Part shown: in pieces, positions 36,619 through 47,938 of the stretch | Layout: each line of letters starts with the position of its first letter | Numbering within the stretch: position 1 is the first letter of the stretch | NCBI GenBank assembly: GCA_010405405.1 | Contig: MU004233.1 | Coordinates: 2,086,539-2,150,538 of the forward strand | Length of the DNA: 64,000 nt | Direction of reading: 5' to 3' | From: Microthyrium microscopicum | Taxonomy: Eukaryota > Ascomycota > Dothideomycetes > Microthyriales > Microthyriaceae | Notes under the pieces: generated by a model | Seen by the model: only the letters and a program-made list of their open reading frames with translations | What the model was told of the DNA's origin: nothing | The model's database searches: none | Translations under genes and position numbers: made by a program

Positions 36619-37433
36619 TCGTAACCCGGGAACATGATATTGATGCCGCAACGATGATACTTCACCAGGGGTTGAGTGTCGGGAAGCAAGAAATTGTAGA
36701 CGAACTGCAATTGCCCTTGTTTTGTGGTGTTTGGTGAGCATAGCTAAATCGATTTTGTTCACTGCTTATAGGTGTCACTTATAAATCTGTACTACGGAAC
36801 TTCAAGTATATGTTTTTGGCGATCACACTGTCTCCAATACCGTATATCGACAGATCACATCTTTGTTCAACTTGTGAGGAAATCCGTTCAAACATTCCCC
36901 GCTTTCCATCTCTGGAAGGCTAACGCGTTTCACTTTGTTGGAGTCCTAGAGAGTACTAGCAACTGTTTGGCGTCAAATCAACAGCCATTGCCCCAGCTCG
37001 GAGAGCTCATACCCACGATACCTACCCTTGGTGTGCATTTCGTACCTGTCCCTTCGAACGGAGGATTTTCCTCTGAAGTGGCCTTATCAACGATACTCAT
37101 GGGGGCAGGCAAGGAACTATTGGCCTGTGAATATTTAGATTTGCTCACTGAATATCAAAGTTTGGTACGAATGTCAATATTCTCCTACTAGAGGCACTAA
37201 GAGGCTGAGAACAGTCCCATCATACGAGAGTTCGCGTACGGCCATTCCATCACTATCAGATCACAGTTCAGGCCAGAGCAGCTGAGAACAGTCTCTTCAC
37301 GTAGAGTACCAGACGCGCAATGTATCCATATAAGCCACTGACTTTTGGATTTTGACTTTGTATCACGTCTTCTTACTTACACCATTCTCATCATTACTTT
37401 CAAACAACAAACATTTCAACACCTACCATCAAC
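36619..37433. other. Intergenic stretch, upstream of the CFEM gene
   Basis: About 800 bp with no gene seen. A 13-bp direct repeat GCTGAGAACAGTC occurs at about 37205 and 37281. A TATA-like CATATAAG sits near 37327, about 100 bp before the CFEM start. Confidence 0.4.
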
Positions 37434-37755
37434 ATGAAGTTCACACTCACCATCGCCGCCCTCGTCGTTGCGGCCTTTGCTGCTCCCCAACTTCCATCCG
37501 AGATTGGACAAATTCCCCCATGCGGAGTAAGTTTGACGTCCTCTATCTTTTGCTGATGCTTTTGCTAACCTTTTCCAGCTCGCATGCGCCATGAACGCAG
37601 GAAAGGAAGCTGGCTGCGGACCCACTGATATCAAGTGCTTCTGCACTTCCGCGACTGCTCTTGCCGCCGCCACAGCTTGCGTCAACAAGGATTGCAGTCC
37701 TGAAGATGCGAAGAAGGCCATTGCGCTTGCTCAACAGCTGTGCGCCAAATATTAA
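37434..37755 (+). CDS. Small secreted CFEM-domain protein
   Basis: Exons 37434-37526 and 37579-37755 (intron 52 nt) give 89 aa. The signal peptide is MKFTLTIAALVVAAFA. The mature part is a single CFEM domain with eight cysteines: PPC, LAC, GC, KC, FC, AC, DC and LC. The intron falls right after the first cysteine, as in many CFEM genes. The aspartate in GPTDIKCFC sits where the heme-iron ligand lies in Candida Csa2/Rbt5. There is no GPI-anchor signal, so it should be freely secreted. CFEM proteins take part in heme/iron capture, in cell-wall functions or as effectors. A TATA-like box about 100 bp upstream and the tiny size suggest a strongly expressed gene. Confidence 0.88.
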
Positions 37756-38881
37756 GTACACAGCTGCTATGATGGGAGAGGAGTTCTAGGCTTCTGGGAT
37801 GGATAGGTCGGTCACTTTAGTGCAATTTAGATTCCGACCAGACACAAATAACAATGTAATTGCTCTCGTGGGAGAGGTTGAATACTCTACTTGATCCATG
37901 TGCCATCTTTTTACAGGAGTTTTCATCACAGCGGGTGACTCTGATTATCATGTAGTTTTTGTGTGTAGCTTGAGCACCTTGTTTTCAATCAACGGTACGA
38001 TAAAGCAAATTCTCCTCTCTAGTGTCACTTTAATCAACTTCCCTTTGTTACCAACTTATATACACCTCTATTGAACAAGTTGAAGTTCGAGTATGGAGGA
38101 CTATGTTGCATGGGTGGTGTTGATGGAATTGAGACGCATGCAGAAAGATTCGTTGTAGCTATTGGAACCTTCTATGCATCAGTGATTATCTTCTCGAGAA
38201 ACATCATAGATCCTGCAAGGCGTATATGGCCAACGTGCGGAGGAATACAATGAAGCCCTTGTTAATCAACAGACATCGATCTTGAGGTATCGCACCCTTA
38301 CTCTAGGGCAGCAGAAGAACCTGTTCGATCGTAATGGATAATTCCGATTCTGGATGTTAACTACAAGTCAAGGATAGAAGATGAAATATTTGGTTTTGGT
38401 AAAGGCAAAGCCTTGTTAGTAAAAATATGCCCACTTGTGCGTGACATATTATCTATAGAGTACTCTATCTTACTATCTTTCTTTTTTATAAAAACGAATT
38501 CAAGGGTATCAATGTCTTCCAGGAGGTTCGTCACCATCCAATATAATTTAATCTATTCAGAGGCCTACTGTCCGTCTTTTTTTACTTGGATTTATACTTC
38601 GATCCTTTTCAGCCTCATGTCATTCCCTAGAGCCACTTGCTATGGACTTTTTATACATACTAAATCCCCATACCCCTCCTCATTGATATACTGATGTAAT
38701 GTTGTCGTAGGCTTTTGTGTAATACTAAAGGTCTACCCCCCAGCTTAGTTGTGCTTGAATCTAACCATGTTATAGATAGTGTATCCATTGACTCTCTTTC
38801 GTCCTGCTGAGACATCGAAGGCCAAGCGAGCTACTCTCCATTGCAGGAGAACAGTACATCTCCTCCACAGACACAGCAACA
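37756..38881. other. AT-rich intergenic stretch, no gene seen
   Basis: About 1.1 kb between the CFEM gene and the large secreted glycosidase-like gene. A TATAGATA at 38771-38778 lies about 110 bp before the next ATG. Confidence 0.5.
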
Positions 38882-41800
38882 ATGTTTCCTCAGCTGCTGG
38901 TCTATACCTTTCTACTCTTCGCCTACGTCACCAGTGCCATCCGCGACGCCGAGCGGCCTACAGGCTCTTTCCAATCACCCGCTGCCGTCGCCCGCCCGCG
39001 CTTCCGCTACTGGCTGCCCGATGCCTCTGTAAGCCCGGCATCAGTCGCCGCCGACGTGCGTGCTGCAGCATCTATAGGCGCAGGCGGTATCGAGCTTCTC
39101 GGCTTTTACAACTACGGCAAAGGAACCCCGCCCAAAGGTCTCGACTGGAGCGTCACCGGGCCCGAGGCCAGTGGATTCGGCGGCCGCAAATTTGTAGCTA
39201 TTCTCGAGGCCGTTCTACAGGAGGCCAAGGCCAGTGGAATACTGGTTGATCTCGCGCTGGGTCCGAACCAGGGACAGGGAGTACCGGCGGCAGAAGACGA
39301 TATAGGGAAGCAGTGGGACTTGGTGCCAGTGAGCGCCGAGACTGTTGGTGGCCATCTGAAGTTGCCCGGCTGGGGAGAGAAGGGAAAGGGACAAGGTGGA
39401 CGGCTGGTGGCAGCTGTGCTGGCTAAAACTATAGGTGAGTCGGTCAGTGACGTCGTGCGAAGTTAGAGCACAAGTTCGCCCGATGGGCTGCATGATGGTT
39501 TATGCATGATTTAGCCGCAATGCTTGTCATAGCTAGCATCTGATTCGATGGAAGTGGCTGATAAGCCAATAACGTCTCTTGGAGCTTCAACTCCGGTCTT
39601 CGTATAAGGCTGTATGATCTGATAGGTTTGTAGGTAAAGAAGAGCGAACACTGCGATTGAAAAGGAAGTATACGCGCTTGATGCTGGCGAAACATAGCTT
39701 GAGGGATGTGACTAGCGATGTAAGGAATGGTTCCGTTGAACTTGGAGTGCTGGCAGGCCCTGGATGGCGATTGTTCGCATACTATGAGAGACAGACCGGT
39801 GCAAGGAATCTAATCGCAAAGAAGGGCATCAGCGGTTTGGATGGTGGTAGTTATGTCGTTGATGTAGGTCTGCGGCCTTCTAGATGGCTGTCATTGGTAA
39901 TTTCTGGTGAAATACTGCTGTGAAGACGTATCAGGGTGGCATTTCAGCACAAATGATACCTGAAACCTAGATGCCAATCCTTCGTCGCTGAAAGTGGTTG
40001 GACTGATGATTGTACAGCATTTCTCGGCTGCTGGGGCAAAATTGGTGACCAAATTCTGGGACGAGCATATGCTGCCAGGCACAGTAAAGACCCTTTTGAA
40101 GGAGGTCGGCTCAAACAGTAAGTGACGTCCGAATATCCGACTCTGTCTGCATGCGGGAATATCTTCAGATGATATCGGAGTTGGGCCTACTACATCTCAT
40201 AACCATTTCGTGAGTGTTTACTAAATAAATTAGCCTGGGAGGACTCTGTGGAAATCGAGAGTCATGTTTCATGGAGTCCGACCTTACCTGCAAGGTTCCA
40301 AGAAAAGTTTGGCTATGATCTAAGGCGTATTTTGCCTGTTATCTCTTTTGCCAACAATAACTTGGCCACTCAGAGCGCCGCCCCGGGCGAATTTGAGTGT
40401 GTCCTCGACACTACTGATCAGGGCAAAGGCTTTGTGAATGACTTTCGTTCGCTTCTCGCGGATGGCTACGCAGATTATTTGACAGTTTTGAAAAACTGGA
40501 CGAACAATTTGGGAATGGGACTCTCAACACAGACGAGTTACAACCTCCCTATGGATATGGCGGCGACCATTCCCCTCGTCGATGTTCCAGAGTGTGAGTA
40601 CCTCCAGTTCAAGAATAACATTGACGCATATCGACAATTTACCGGCTCAGCACATGTAGCGGATGCGAACATCATCTCGAACGAGATGGGTGCAGAGGCA
40701 TCTTATGCTTATCGCTACCCTCTCTCAATGTTGATCACGTCTATGAATCGTGCTTTTGCGGCAGGCGTGAACCGCTTTGTGCTTCATGGCCAAGGATATT
40801 CTGGCAAGTATGAGGGAACCACATGGCCGGGACACACTGCTTTCTCGTATTTATTCGCCGACATCTACTCCCCAAAACAGCCGGCTTGGGAACACGGGTT
40901 TGCCGATGTTCTCTCATACGTCAGTCGCGTGCAGTGGGTGCTTCAACAAGGCGTACCGCAGGTCGATGTGGCCATTTTCAATAAGGTATCCGCAACTGAC
41001 TGGAAATTCGAAGATAGCGTGTACAAGTCTAGTGATCTTGCAGACGCAGGATATTCGTACGAGTACCTATCTCCAAGTGATCCCAGTATGTCCAGGCTGA
41101 AAGTGAAAGAGGCTCGATTGGGTCCGGCTGGACCAGCATACAAAGCACTGATTGTGGATCGAGAGAACAACCTGACTGATCGTGCAGTGTCTTTGATTGA
41201 AGAGTATGCACAAAACGGGCTACCAGTGCTCATCAATCATGCACTACCTGGCGTATATGCGACCGGAAACGGTCTTGCTGCGGAGCAAACTGGCACGCGC
41301 ATGGCCTCTCTTTCCCGCTTGTCGAATGTTCAGCAGGTTGATGATGGACGAATCGCCGCAAAACTCGCCTCTTTGAACCTTGAACCATCGGTCCGAGTAG
41401 TTGGGACCAACAGCACACACTGGTACAGCGTACGAAGAGAAGAAAAGCAAACGGGTATGGAGTATGTCCTCATTTTTGCCGACGCTAGGCCATCTAGAGG
41501 ACGGATCATAATCTCTTCATCCAGAACGCCCAAAACGCCTTACTTGCTGGACCCTTGGACAGGCCATCACAAGCCCATAATACAGTTTGAAAGAGCAAAT
41601 GGAACCCTCACTATTCCATTATCACTGGCTGCAAATCAAACGAGAATAATTGCTCTGACTTCTGAACCCCTTGATGAATTCAGGCCTCCGGTCTGGAGCA
41701 TCACCGAAATGCCTTCCAGCGTGTTGGGATATTCATGCCTGCACCCATCAATTATTTCTCTGCACGTGGTTGCGGGCTCCAATCCCGAGCATGTCAAATT

Positions 41801-42380
41801 GTCAGATGGAAGGAGGCAAACAATATCGCCCCTATCAGTTGCCAAACCCGTGGAATTGGGACCATGGAAGCTCACAATTGAACATTGGGAGGCGCCGGTA
41901 ATGGCTGATGCATCAACAATTGCCATCAAGCGCAACACAACCCATCACCTCGATAAGCTCATTTCATGGCTTGCTATACCATGGCTGAAAGATGTTTCGG
42001 GAGTTGGCTTCTATCATACTAATTTCACCTGGAACCCGGCGGAGGATCTGGCGGATGGGGCTTATATTAAATTGCCACCCATAAAGCACGCGCTGCGATT
42101 GAGGGTGAATGGACAACAGATGCCAACTTTAGATTACCTCACCCCTCAAGCAGATATCACGCGCTATTTGGTCGAGGGATTGAACGACATTGAGTTGATA
42201 GTGCCTAGTACCATGTGGAACTACCTCAAAACTCTTTGGGGCAACATAACGACAGCGGGACAGCCTCCAGTCATAGGCACAGGGCAGTATGGTGCAAAGA
42301 CACTACCTAATGCAGTAGACAATGGGATAATTGGCGACGTGACCGTCATTCCCTTCTCCAGCGTCGATATAACGAATTGA
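38882..42380 (+). CDS. Large secreted protein, GH106-like (rhamnosidase-type) glycosidase
   Basis: Exons 38882-39434, 39634-39863, 40018-40117 and 40234-42380 give 1009 aa; phases 1, 0 and 1 agree. The signal peptide is MFPQLLVYTFLLFAYVTSA. The mature start RPRFRYWLPDASVSP with GAGGIELLGFYNYG is the opening of the GH106-like family, which includes alpha-L-rhamnosidases. Further family-type blocks are VVDHFSAAGAKLVTKFWDEH across a splice junction, NTWEDSVEIESHVSW, and ANIISNEMGAEASYAYRYP. The C-terminus is a beta-sandwich-like region. It probably degrades rhamnose-containing plant or algal polysaccharide, but the exact sugar is not shown by the sequence. The first intron (199 nt) is long for this window. 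Codon usage flips from C-rich to G-rich at about 39200. The neighbouring CFEM gene is also secreted. Confidence 0.8.
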
Positions 42381-42980
42381 GTTGCCTTATCTAGAAGTCA
42401 TGCGGCGGATCGTTAGGGTGGAAAGGCAAGACTCATATCAGGACATATCTTAGTGACAAAAGACCAACCAGTTCAACGAGATGCGTGCTTTATCTTGCTA
42501 AAACCAGGTGATATCTGGCGCCATGGCCTATTATGGAGCGTTGTGTCGCGTCGCATCCGTGAGTTCAAGGGTGGGTTTGCATTGCTCTAGCCTTTGGGGC
42601 TTAACACTAAACCGGCGGGACAGGTATTGCCGATAAAGCTTGAGCCAGAGAGGTATAAGAGTGACAGAGCATCTCGACGTCTGATGCTCGAGTTGACTCG
42701 TTGCTGCACCACCTTGAGACTTTGGGACCTGTTGACCCATTGACCTGTGTGCAGTGGTGCACCACTGGACTCATTCTTGTTCAGCGAGTACGGTAAATGA
42801 CGCACCGCCAAAAGGACCCCGTGGCAGTCGCCACTCAGCCATTTATCAAAGTATGTAGTACCTTTCTTCCCTTGCACACTGCACAGAGTCAATGCACCTT
42901 TCTTCTGAGATCATTATTCCTAATCCCATCAGGCTGCAAATGGTCGACATACTGACATGCTTTAGTCTCCATGGCTGCGA

Positions 42981-43553
42981 TCAATGCCACTTAGCACGTG
43001 GAATGCCGCTGAGATGATAGAACTCTGTTCTCTGGCCAGACTGGCGGCATGCATTTATGGATGATTTGATTCGAGGCTCGAGAAAAGGGGCTTCCGGAAC
43101 GGTAGGAATCAGAATGCTATTTCCCCATGGTCTTACCACCCAAATTCCATCTGCGCAGCTCTTTCGTCGACGAGAAATGAGATCAAAGACCATCCAGCTC
43201 TACAATAATCATTGGCGTCAGGTTCACCAAACGGGTTTCTCGCCGATGTTCCCTGTCCGGTCTCTGTCGAACAAGCCTTTTCATCCAGAGCCTGGAAGAG
43301 TCCATGCATGTCCCGACTGCCTTCGTGTGCATTTTGATTGTGATTTATGAGCACTCTCAAACCGGTTCCCTCCTGGCAATCAACTCTCGCCACTTTTTCG
43401 ATAGCACCGTCAAATGACTTAATATGGAATTCGAGTGTTCCAAATGTTCCCTGGTGCTTGAGTATTTGTTTTGGGATTTTTCCAGTTAACTTTGGGATTT
43501 CAGAATCATGTCTGTTGCGCCTGGGCTGAGCTTGGACGACTTGTCCAGTCTAG
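42981..43553 (-). pseudogene. Coding relic or exon of an unrecognised gene
   Basis: On the minus strand a frame is open for about 139 codons, from an AG acceptor (CATCCTAG) near 43550 down to 43133. It includes LTGKIPKQILKHQGTFGTL, SFDGAIEKVARVDCQE, LRVLINHNQNAHEGS and GEPDANDYCRAGWSLISFL. A different frame then continues from 43193 to 42981 with GNSILIPTVPEAPFLEPRI and ends RTEFYHLSGIPRAKWH. The two do not join in one frame and the gap between them is too short for a normal intron, so either a frameshift or an unusual junction is present. No family recognised. Confidence 0.3.
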
Positions 43554-44656
43554 GATGCAGTCATTCAAATCCAATATTCCATGAATGGGGTGGTTTTAAC
43601 ACCAGCAACTGTTGACCACTAGGAGAATGCCGATTACGCCGATTACGCCGCTACCAATGACCAATATCGTTAGGATCCGGAGAGTGCTGGCCTTGATGTC
43701 GACCTGTTCATGTGTTGGATTGTTGAGAAGTTGAAACCCCATCGATATGGGTATCAAACGTTACCGGCTGGAGGCGACAATTGATGGTAGAAAAGTCTAA
43801 CAGGTAGCCTGGATCAGCAGATTTATTAAGCCGGACCAGTTCAGCAAAATGGTAATAGCCCAACGAGGCGAAGCATCGCTGATTAATAATGCGGTAATAT
43901 TTACCAGCCTAATCCGTCGGACGACTACCCCTGTCTGGATCGGTGCGTCGTGCATCTTCACCGAAGGGACTTGACCTCACGCGACGAGTCGAAGATACGG
44001 CCTGGATGACGCTCTGGAGTCTGGATCATGACGAACAAAACTCTCAAGAATAATTCAGCCTTGTCCTTTGTGTTCGTTGCTTGACTTCGGAAGATCCGGT
44101 CTGGGCCTTTGGGACGACTCAATTACGGAGTATTGTGTTGTAAAGCAAATGAACGGCGAGGTAAAGTTGGCGAGAAAGAGGCAACCCGAGACCGCTGCTG
44201 ACAGTGATAGATTGTCGGTGATTCAATGGCATCGTTGCTTGAAGCCCAGAGCCCCTTGTCTTGATGTTCATGCCGTAAGGTAGTATCAAAGACACATGGC
44301 TCCTCGTCACACGATGGGTACGCGAATGGCCTAAGTTCCAAAGAGGCACGTCGAGCGATGCGACACAGGTAAAAGACCTGATTCAACAAGCTGTATAGAG
44401 GGAACCTGTGCATTTCATGCGCAAGCCATGAAGGCAATTGCAGGTAAGAGTGGTTGATTTTACTAACTGATCCACGCAGTCTTTCTTCTGCTCCTCCACG
44501 AAAGCATACTTCTACCAGTATGGTTTTGATGCTCCAAAGTCCTACTGCGGGATGGTATCAATCCTTTTTTTTGTGACGAATAGGATACAAATTTTGAAGC
44601 TTCGAGTCTCGACCCATGGTTCTGGAGTTTTTCCACAGTCAATCATGTCTCAGCAT

Positions 44657-45126
44657 TCAAGAGCTCATCATCTCTTTTGCCACCAGCCAAGGACTGACAG
44701 TATCGAACCTTGAAGTATGATGAAACTCCTCATAGACAATCGGCCATTTCTTTTCCAGCTCTAACGCTGCCAGGTTCTGTTGTTCCAATTCCAATGCTAT
44801 CGTCCAAAACCCATCTAATTGCATATAAAGTCGGATCACTCACCTTGGACGGCTACTGGAGGATTAAATAACTCGTGTTGGAACCGACCTGTTGGCGGCA
44901 TTATTTCATGCGGCAAGCTTGACGCCAGGAGCCACACAATCCTTGCCGACCTGAGAGTTTGCCCATTTGGTCCACTTCTACCTTTTCTTCCCCGAACAAT
45001 GCATGCACATGCATTTTTGGAATTTTCCGGTCTGTGACGCCGAGAAAACACTGCAGTTCGGTGCTTGCGTCTCGATAGATACACTCCCACTATCCGGATT
45101 CTTAGATCCTGAGACCTACACTTCAA
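44657..45126 (-). pseudogene. Spliced coding relic of an unrecognised gene
   Basis: On the minus strand, HEIMPPTGRFQHELFNPPVA followed by VQG meets a GTGAGT donor. After an intron of about 30 nt ending CAATTAG the frame continues DGFWTIALELEQQNLAALEL, EKKWPIVYEEFHH and ends WLVAKEMMSS at 44657. The join keeps phase, and the second part reads like a natural C-terminus. The intron is very short, and no start or upstream exon could be secured, so this may be a decayed gene. It may belong with the relic at 42981-43553. Confidence 0.3.
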
Positions 45127-46813
45127 CCTAATTTCTTAGAACCTGATACCATTTTAGTTGGTGCTTTTAGTCATATTTTAAAAGTACTCAAGTACAGACC
45201 CAAGTTCTAGGAGTCGTGGGGTGCTTGAAGTTTGACATCACTTGTAAGTACTTACTTCTTAATTCAATTTTTTTGAACTACTGCTCTGAGTTTCAGGAAC
45301 ATGAACGTAAGGCATGTGCCATCCTTTCGCTTCTGACTGGTTCTATATTCAATAAGGCAGTATCCGGTTACCTTTTCCGAGTCATGATTCAGAAAAGCGT
45401 CTGCTTTGAGCTGCGCATACATATCATTAAATCCAAGACCACATCCAGGCCTATTACGAGTTCCAATTCAAGATTTCTGGCTCTCGAACACAGGCGGATC
45501 ACACCCCCCCAGTCCAATAGGTTGTGTAACGACCCAGCTCTTGAATTTGACATCCGGCCGAAATTCCTCATTCGCCGAACACTTGAGTCCACGATAGTCA
45601 CTCATCCACTTCACCTTGTATTTACCAATGACCAATACTGACGTGGACAGTCAAGAGACACCCTAATGCACACAGCCTTGATATGTTGACCAATACTCCA
45701 GGTTGAATGGTTATGAGCACTAAGGCTTTGCGCTCGTGAGCGAAATCATTTTCTTGCTTCAAGGCTCCCCTCCCATGTAAGCCAAATACAACGAGTGGCA
45801 ACCAAGGAAAGAGAGGGTCTTAGCAGGGTCAACCACTATCATTGCGAACAAGAGAATATGAAGAATCGTGACATTAGTGGTATCGTGATCGTGTATGGAA
45901 AAGCCAGCAGCAATGCGGAAGCCACGTTTGCATGTAGCTCGCCCAATATTCAGGGCGTTTCGTACTAAATCGTGGCATAGTATGAACTACCAAAGTCGTC
46001 AATGGCTCCGAAAGAGACTAAGGAGGCTGTCTTCAAGATCTTTGGTAATCTTGTCGCATGGGCTTTAAGGTGGTGTTGTAGGGGTCCAAGTATAGTGTTT
46101 GCGGAGAACAACAATCACCACAGACGATTTACGATTATCTTGCTGAAATAGAAATGAGAGGTAGCTTTTAATTGACTAGAAATCTTCGATTTGTAATTCA
46201 TCCTTTTAAGATCTCGCTTGCATCAGTAACACCTGTTTTATATCCAACAATGACTTTGATCTGACCCTGGATTTCACTGAAGCCAAGCCCGATGATTACG
46301 ATGCTTGTACCGTGTTCATGAGCTGCATGGATCAGGCCTTTTCTTTTGGAGAATAAGCTGTAGGGCCCACGGAGGATTTCACGTTTCTAGCCGGTCGTAT
46401 GGATCGTGGCATTACATGGCCAGCCCGCTTGCTTGGGATTCCAACACTGACGCTAATGGGAACCGCAGAGTTGTACCCAGTACGCCACATATGTACCTAC
46501 CTAAGGACGTCTAAATCCCCCAGTTTCTTAGTTGGGTTGGGTTGTTTTTCTTCTGTTACCATTCGTCAAATTCGATTGATCGAAATGTACTGCGCATATG
46601 TAGCAGGAGTTGGGTTTAAGAAGGATGAAAAATCCTCAAAGTTCTCGAGGTTGGTACTTGTCGTACATATTTTCTACTTCTTCCTTCCTTTTCAAATCAT
46701 TTCACAAGCATAATAGTCAATAGCGCTTAAATCTCGATTCAATTCGTCGGCTAACTGCGATCTGATTCTCGTAACACAAACGTAACCATTCAGATCTTTT
46801 TGGTTTTCACACT

Positions 46814-47938
46814 ATGGAGCACGATAAAGATAGTGTAACGGCGATCTTGCGAGAATATCAGCCAAGGTCAGCCCCAGCGGATGTCATGATTATCGTGGCC
46901 GGGGTACGTCGATCATCCTCTCGCTATTTATCAAGTTTCTGATTGACCTAGGTCCCCAAAGAGCTACGCGGTTGGCAAGAGTTTAAAGACTTCATCAGAC
47001 AATATATACGCGGCCAGCCAGGTCGTACCGAAGTCAACGGAGACCATGTTACATGCACTTTCAAATCTCTCAAAGATGTACAACTCGCTTTCAGTAAGAT
47101 TTCTCCCCGAATCCACTAAACTTCTGCTCACCAATTTGCAGGCGCCCTCGCTTCCCAAGCTTTTCCAGTCAAAGTATCCGTATTTGACGTTTCTGGTGGT
47201 AACAATGCTACTCATATTGTCACATATCAATCTCCGGCCCCTCGACAATTAGTAATGTCACCCACAGTATATCAGCATTCAGTTCAGGCTCCTTACGCTT
47301 TCCCCGCCGCCAGCAGTCCCTACGCCCAGGGCTACTCTCAACCTGCCACTACTTACGAATATCCATACGGCTACTCCTCTCCCACCGCCTACGGCTATCC
47401 AGTGACCTCCAGCTATGGCCCGGTAGCCCAAGCTGGATACGGCCCCCCAGCAACAGCAGCCTACGGCATTCCCGCCACGCAACCACCGCCCGTACAGGAC
47501 ATATACATAACCGGCGACCAAGGCCTGCCAGTAAACATCAGCCGGGGCGCCATCCTGACCGAACGACGCAGCATCCACATCGCCGGCCTCAGCAAGAACC
47601 ACACGCCACGCCATTTAGAGAAGCTACTTTCCAAGCAGAGTCTCAGTGGGCACGTGTCGATCGAGATGCCGCAAGACAGCGAAGGGCGCGGCCGTGGATC
47701 TGCAACGATCCTGTTTGCGAGCACTGAGCAGGCCGAGCGCGCAGTCAAGGCACTCAACGGCATTGACTTTCACAACAAGCGCTTGCGGGTCAAGAAGGCG
47801 AAGGAGGGCACAGTCGTGGGAGTCGGGCAGCAGCAGAGTCAGACTCAGCAGCAGCTAGAGGAGGAAGATGAGAGCGAGGACTCGGGGGCACAGAATGCGC
47901 CGTTGGTCGTGAATGGCTCGACGTTTTCCACAAAGTAA
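46814..47938 (+). CDS. RNA-binding protein with RRM domains
   Basis: Exons 46814-46903, 46952-47093 and 47142-47938 (introns 48 nt each) give 342 aa. The C-terminal RRM (about 220-298) shows the two RNP signatures as RSIHIAGL (RNP2-like) and GRGSATILFAS (RNP1-like), plus AVKALNGIDFHNKRLRV. The N-terminal part (about 22-105) has VMIIVAGVP, WQEFKDFIRQYI and HVTCTFKSLKDVQLAF, the beta-alpha-beta layout of a divergent RRM without the aromatic RNP residues. Between them is a tyrosine/proline/glycine-rich linker (about 120-190, with YGYSSPTAYGYPV-like repeats) of the sort that drives condensation. The tail is glutamine- and glutamate-rich. Exact orthology was not established; a role in mRNA processing or stability is inferred from the domains. 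Confidence 0.85.

Larger units (their letters stand above)
42381..46813. other. Long gene-free stretch with minus-strand coding relics
   Basis: 4.4 kb with no intact gene recognised. Two minus-strand regions look coding and are listed separately (42981-43553 and 44657-45126). Between them another 104-codon minus frame lies at 44123-44437. The part from 45150 to 46813 is AT-rich and shows nothing. A short repeat GCCGATTACGCC is duplicated at about 43629. Confidence 0.4.
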
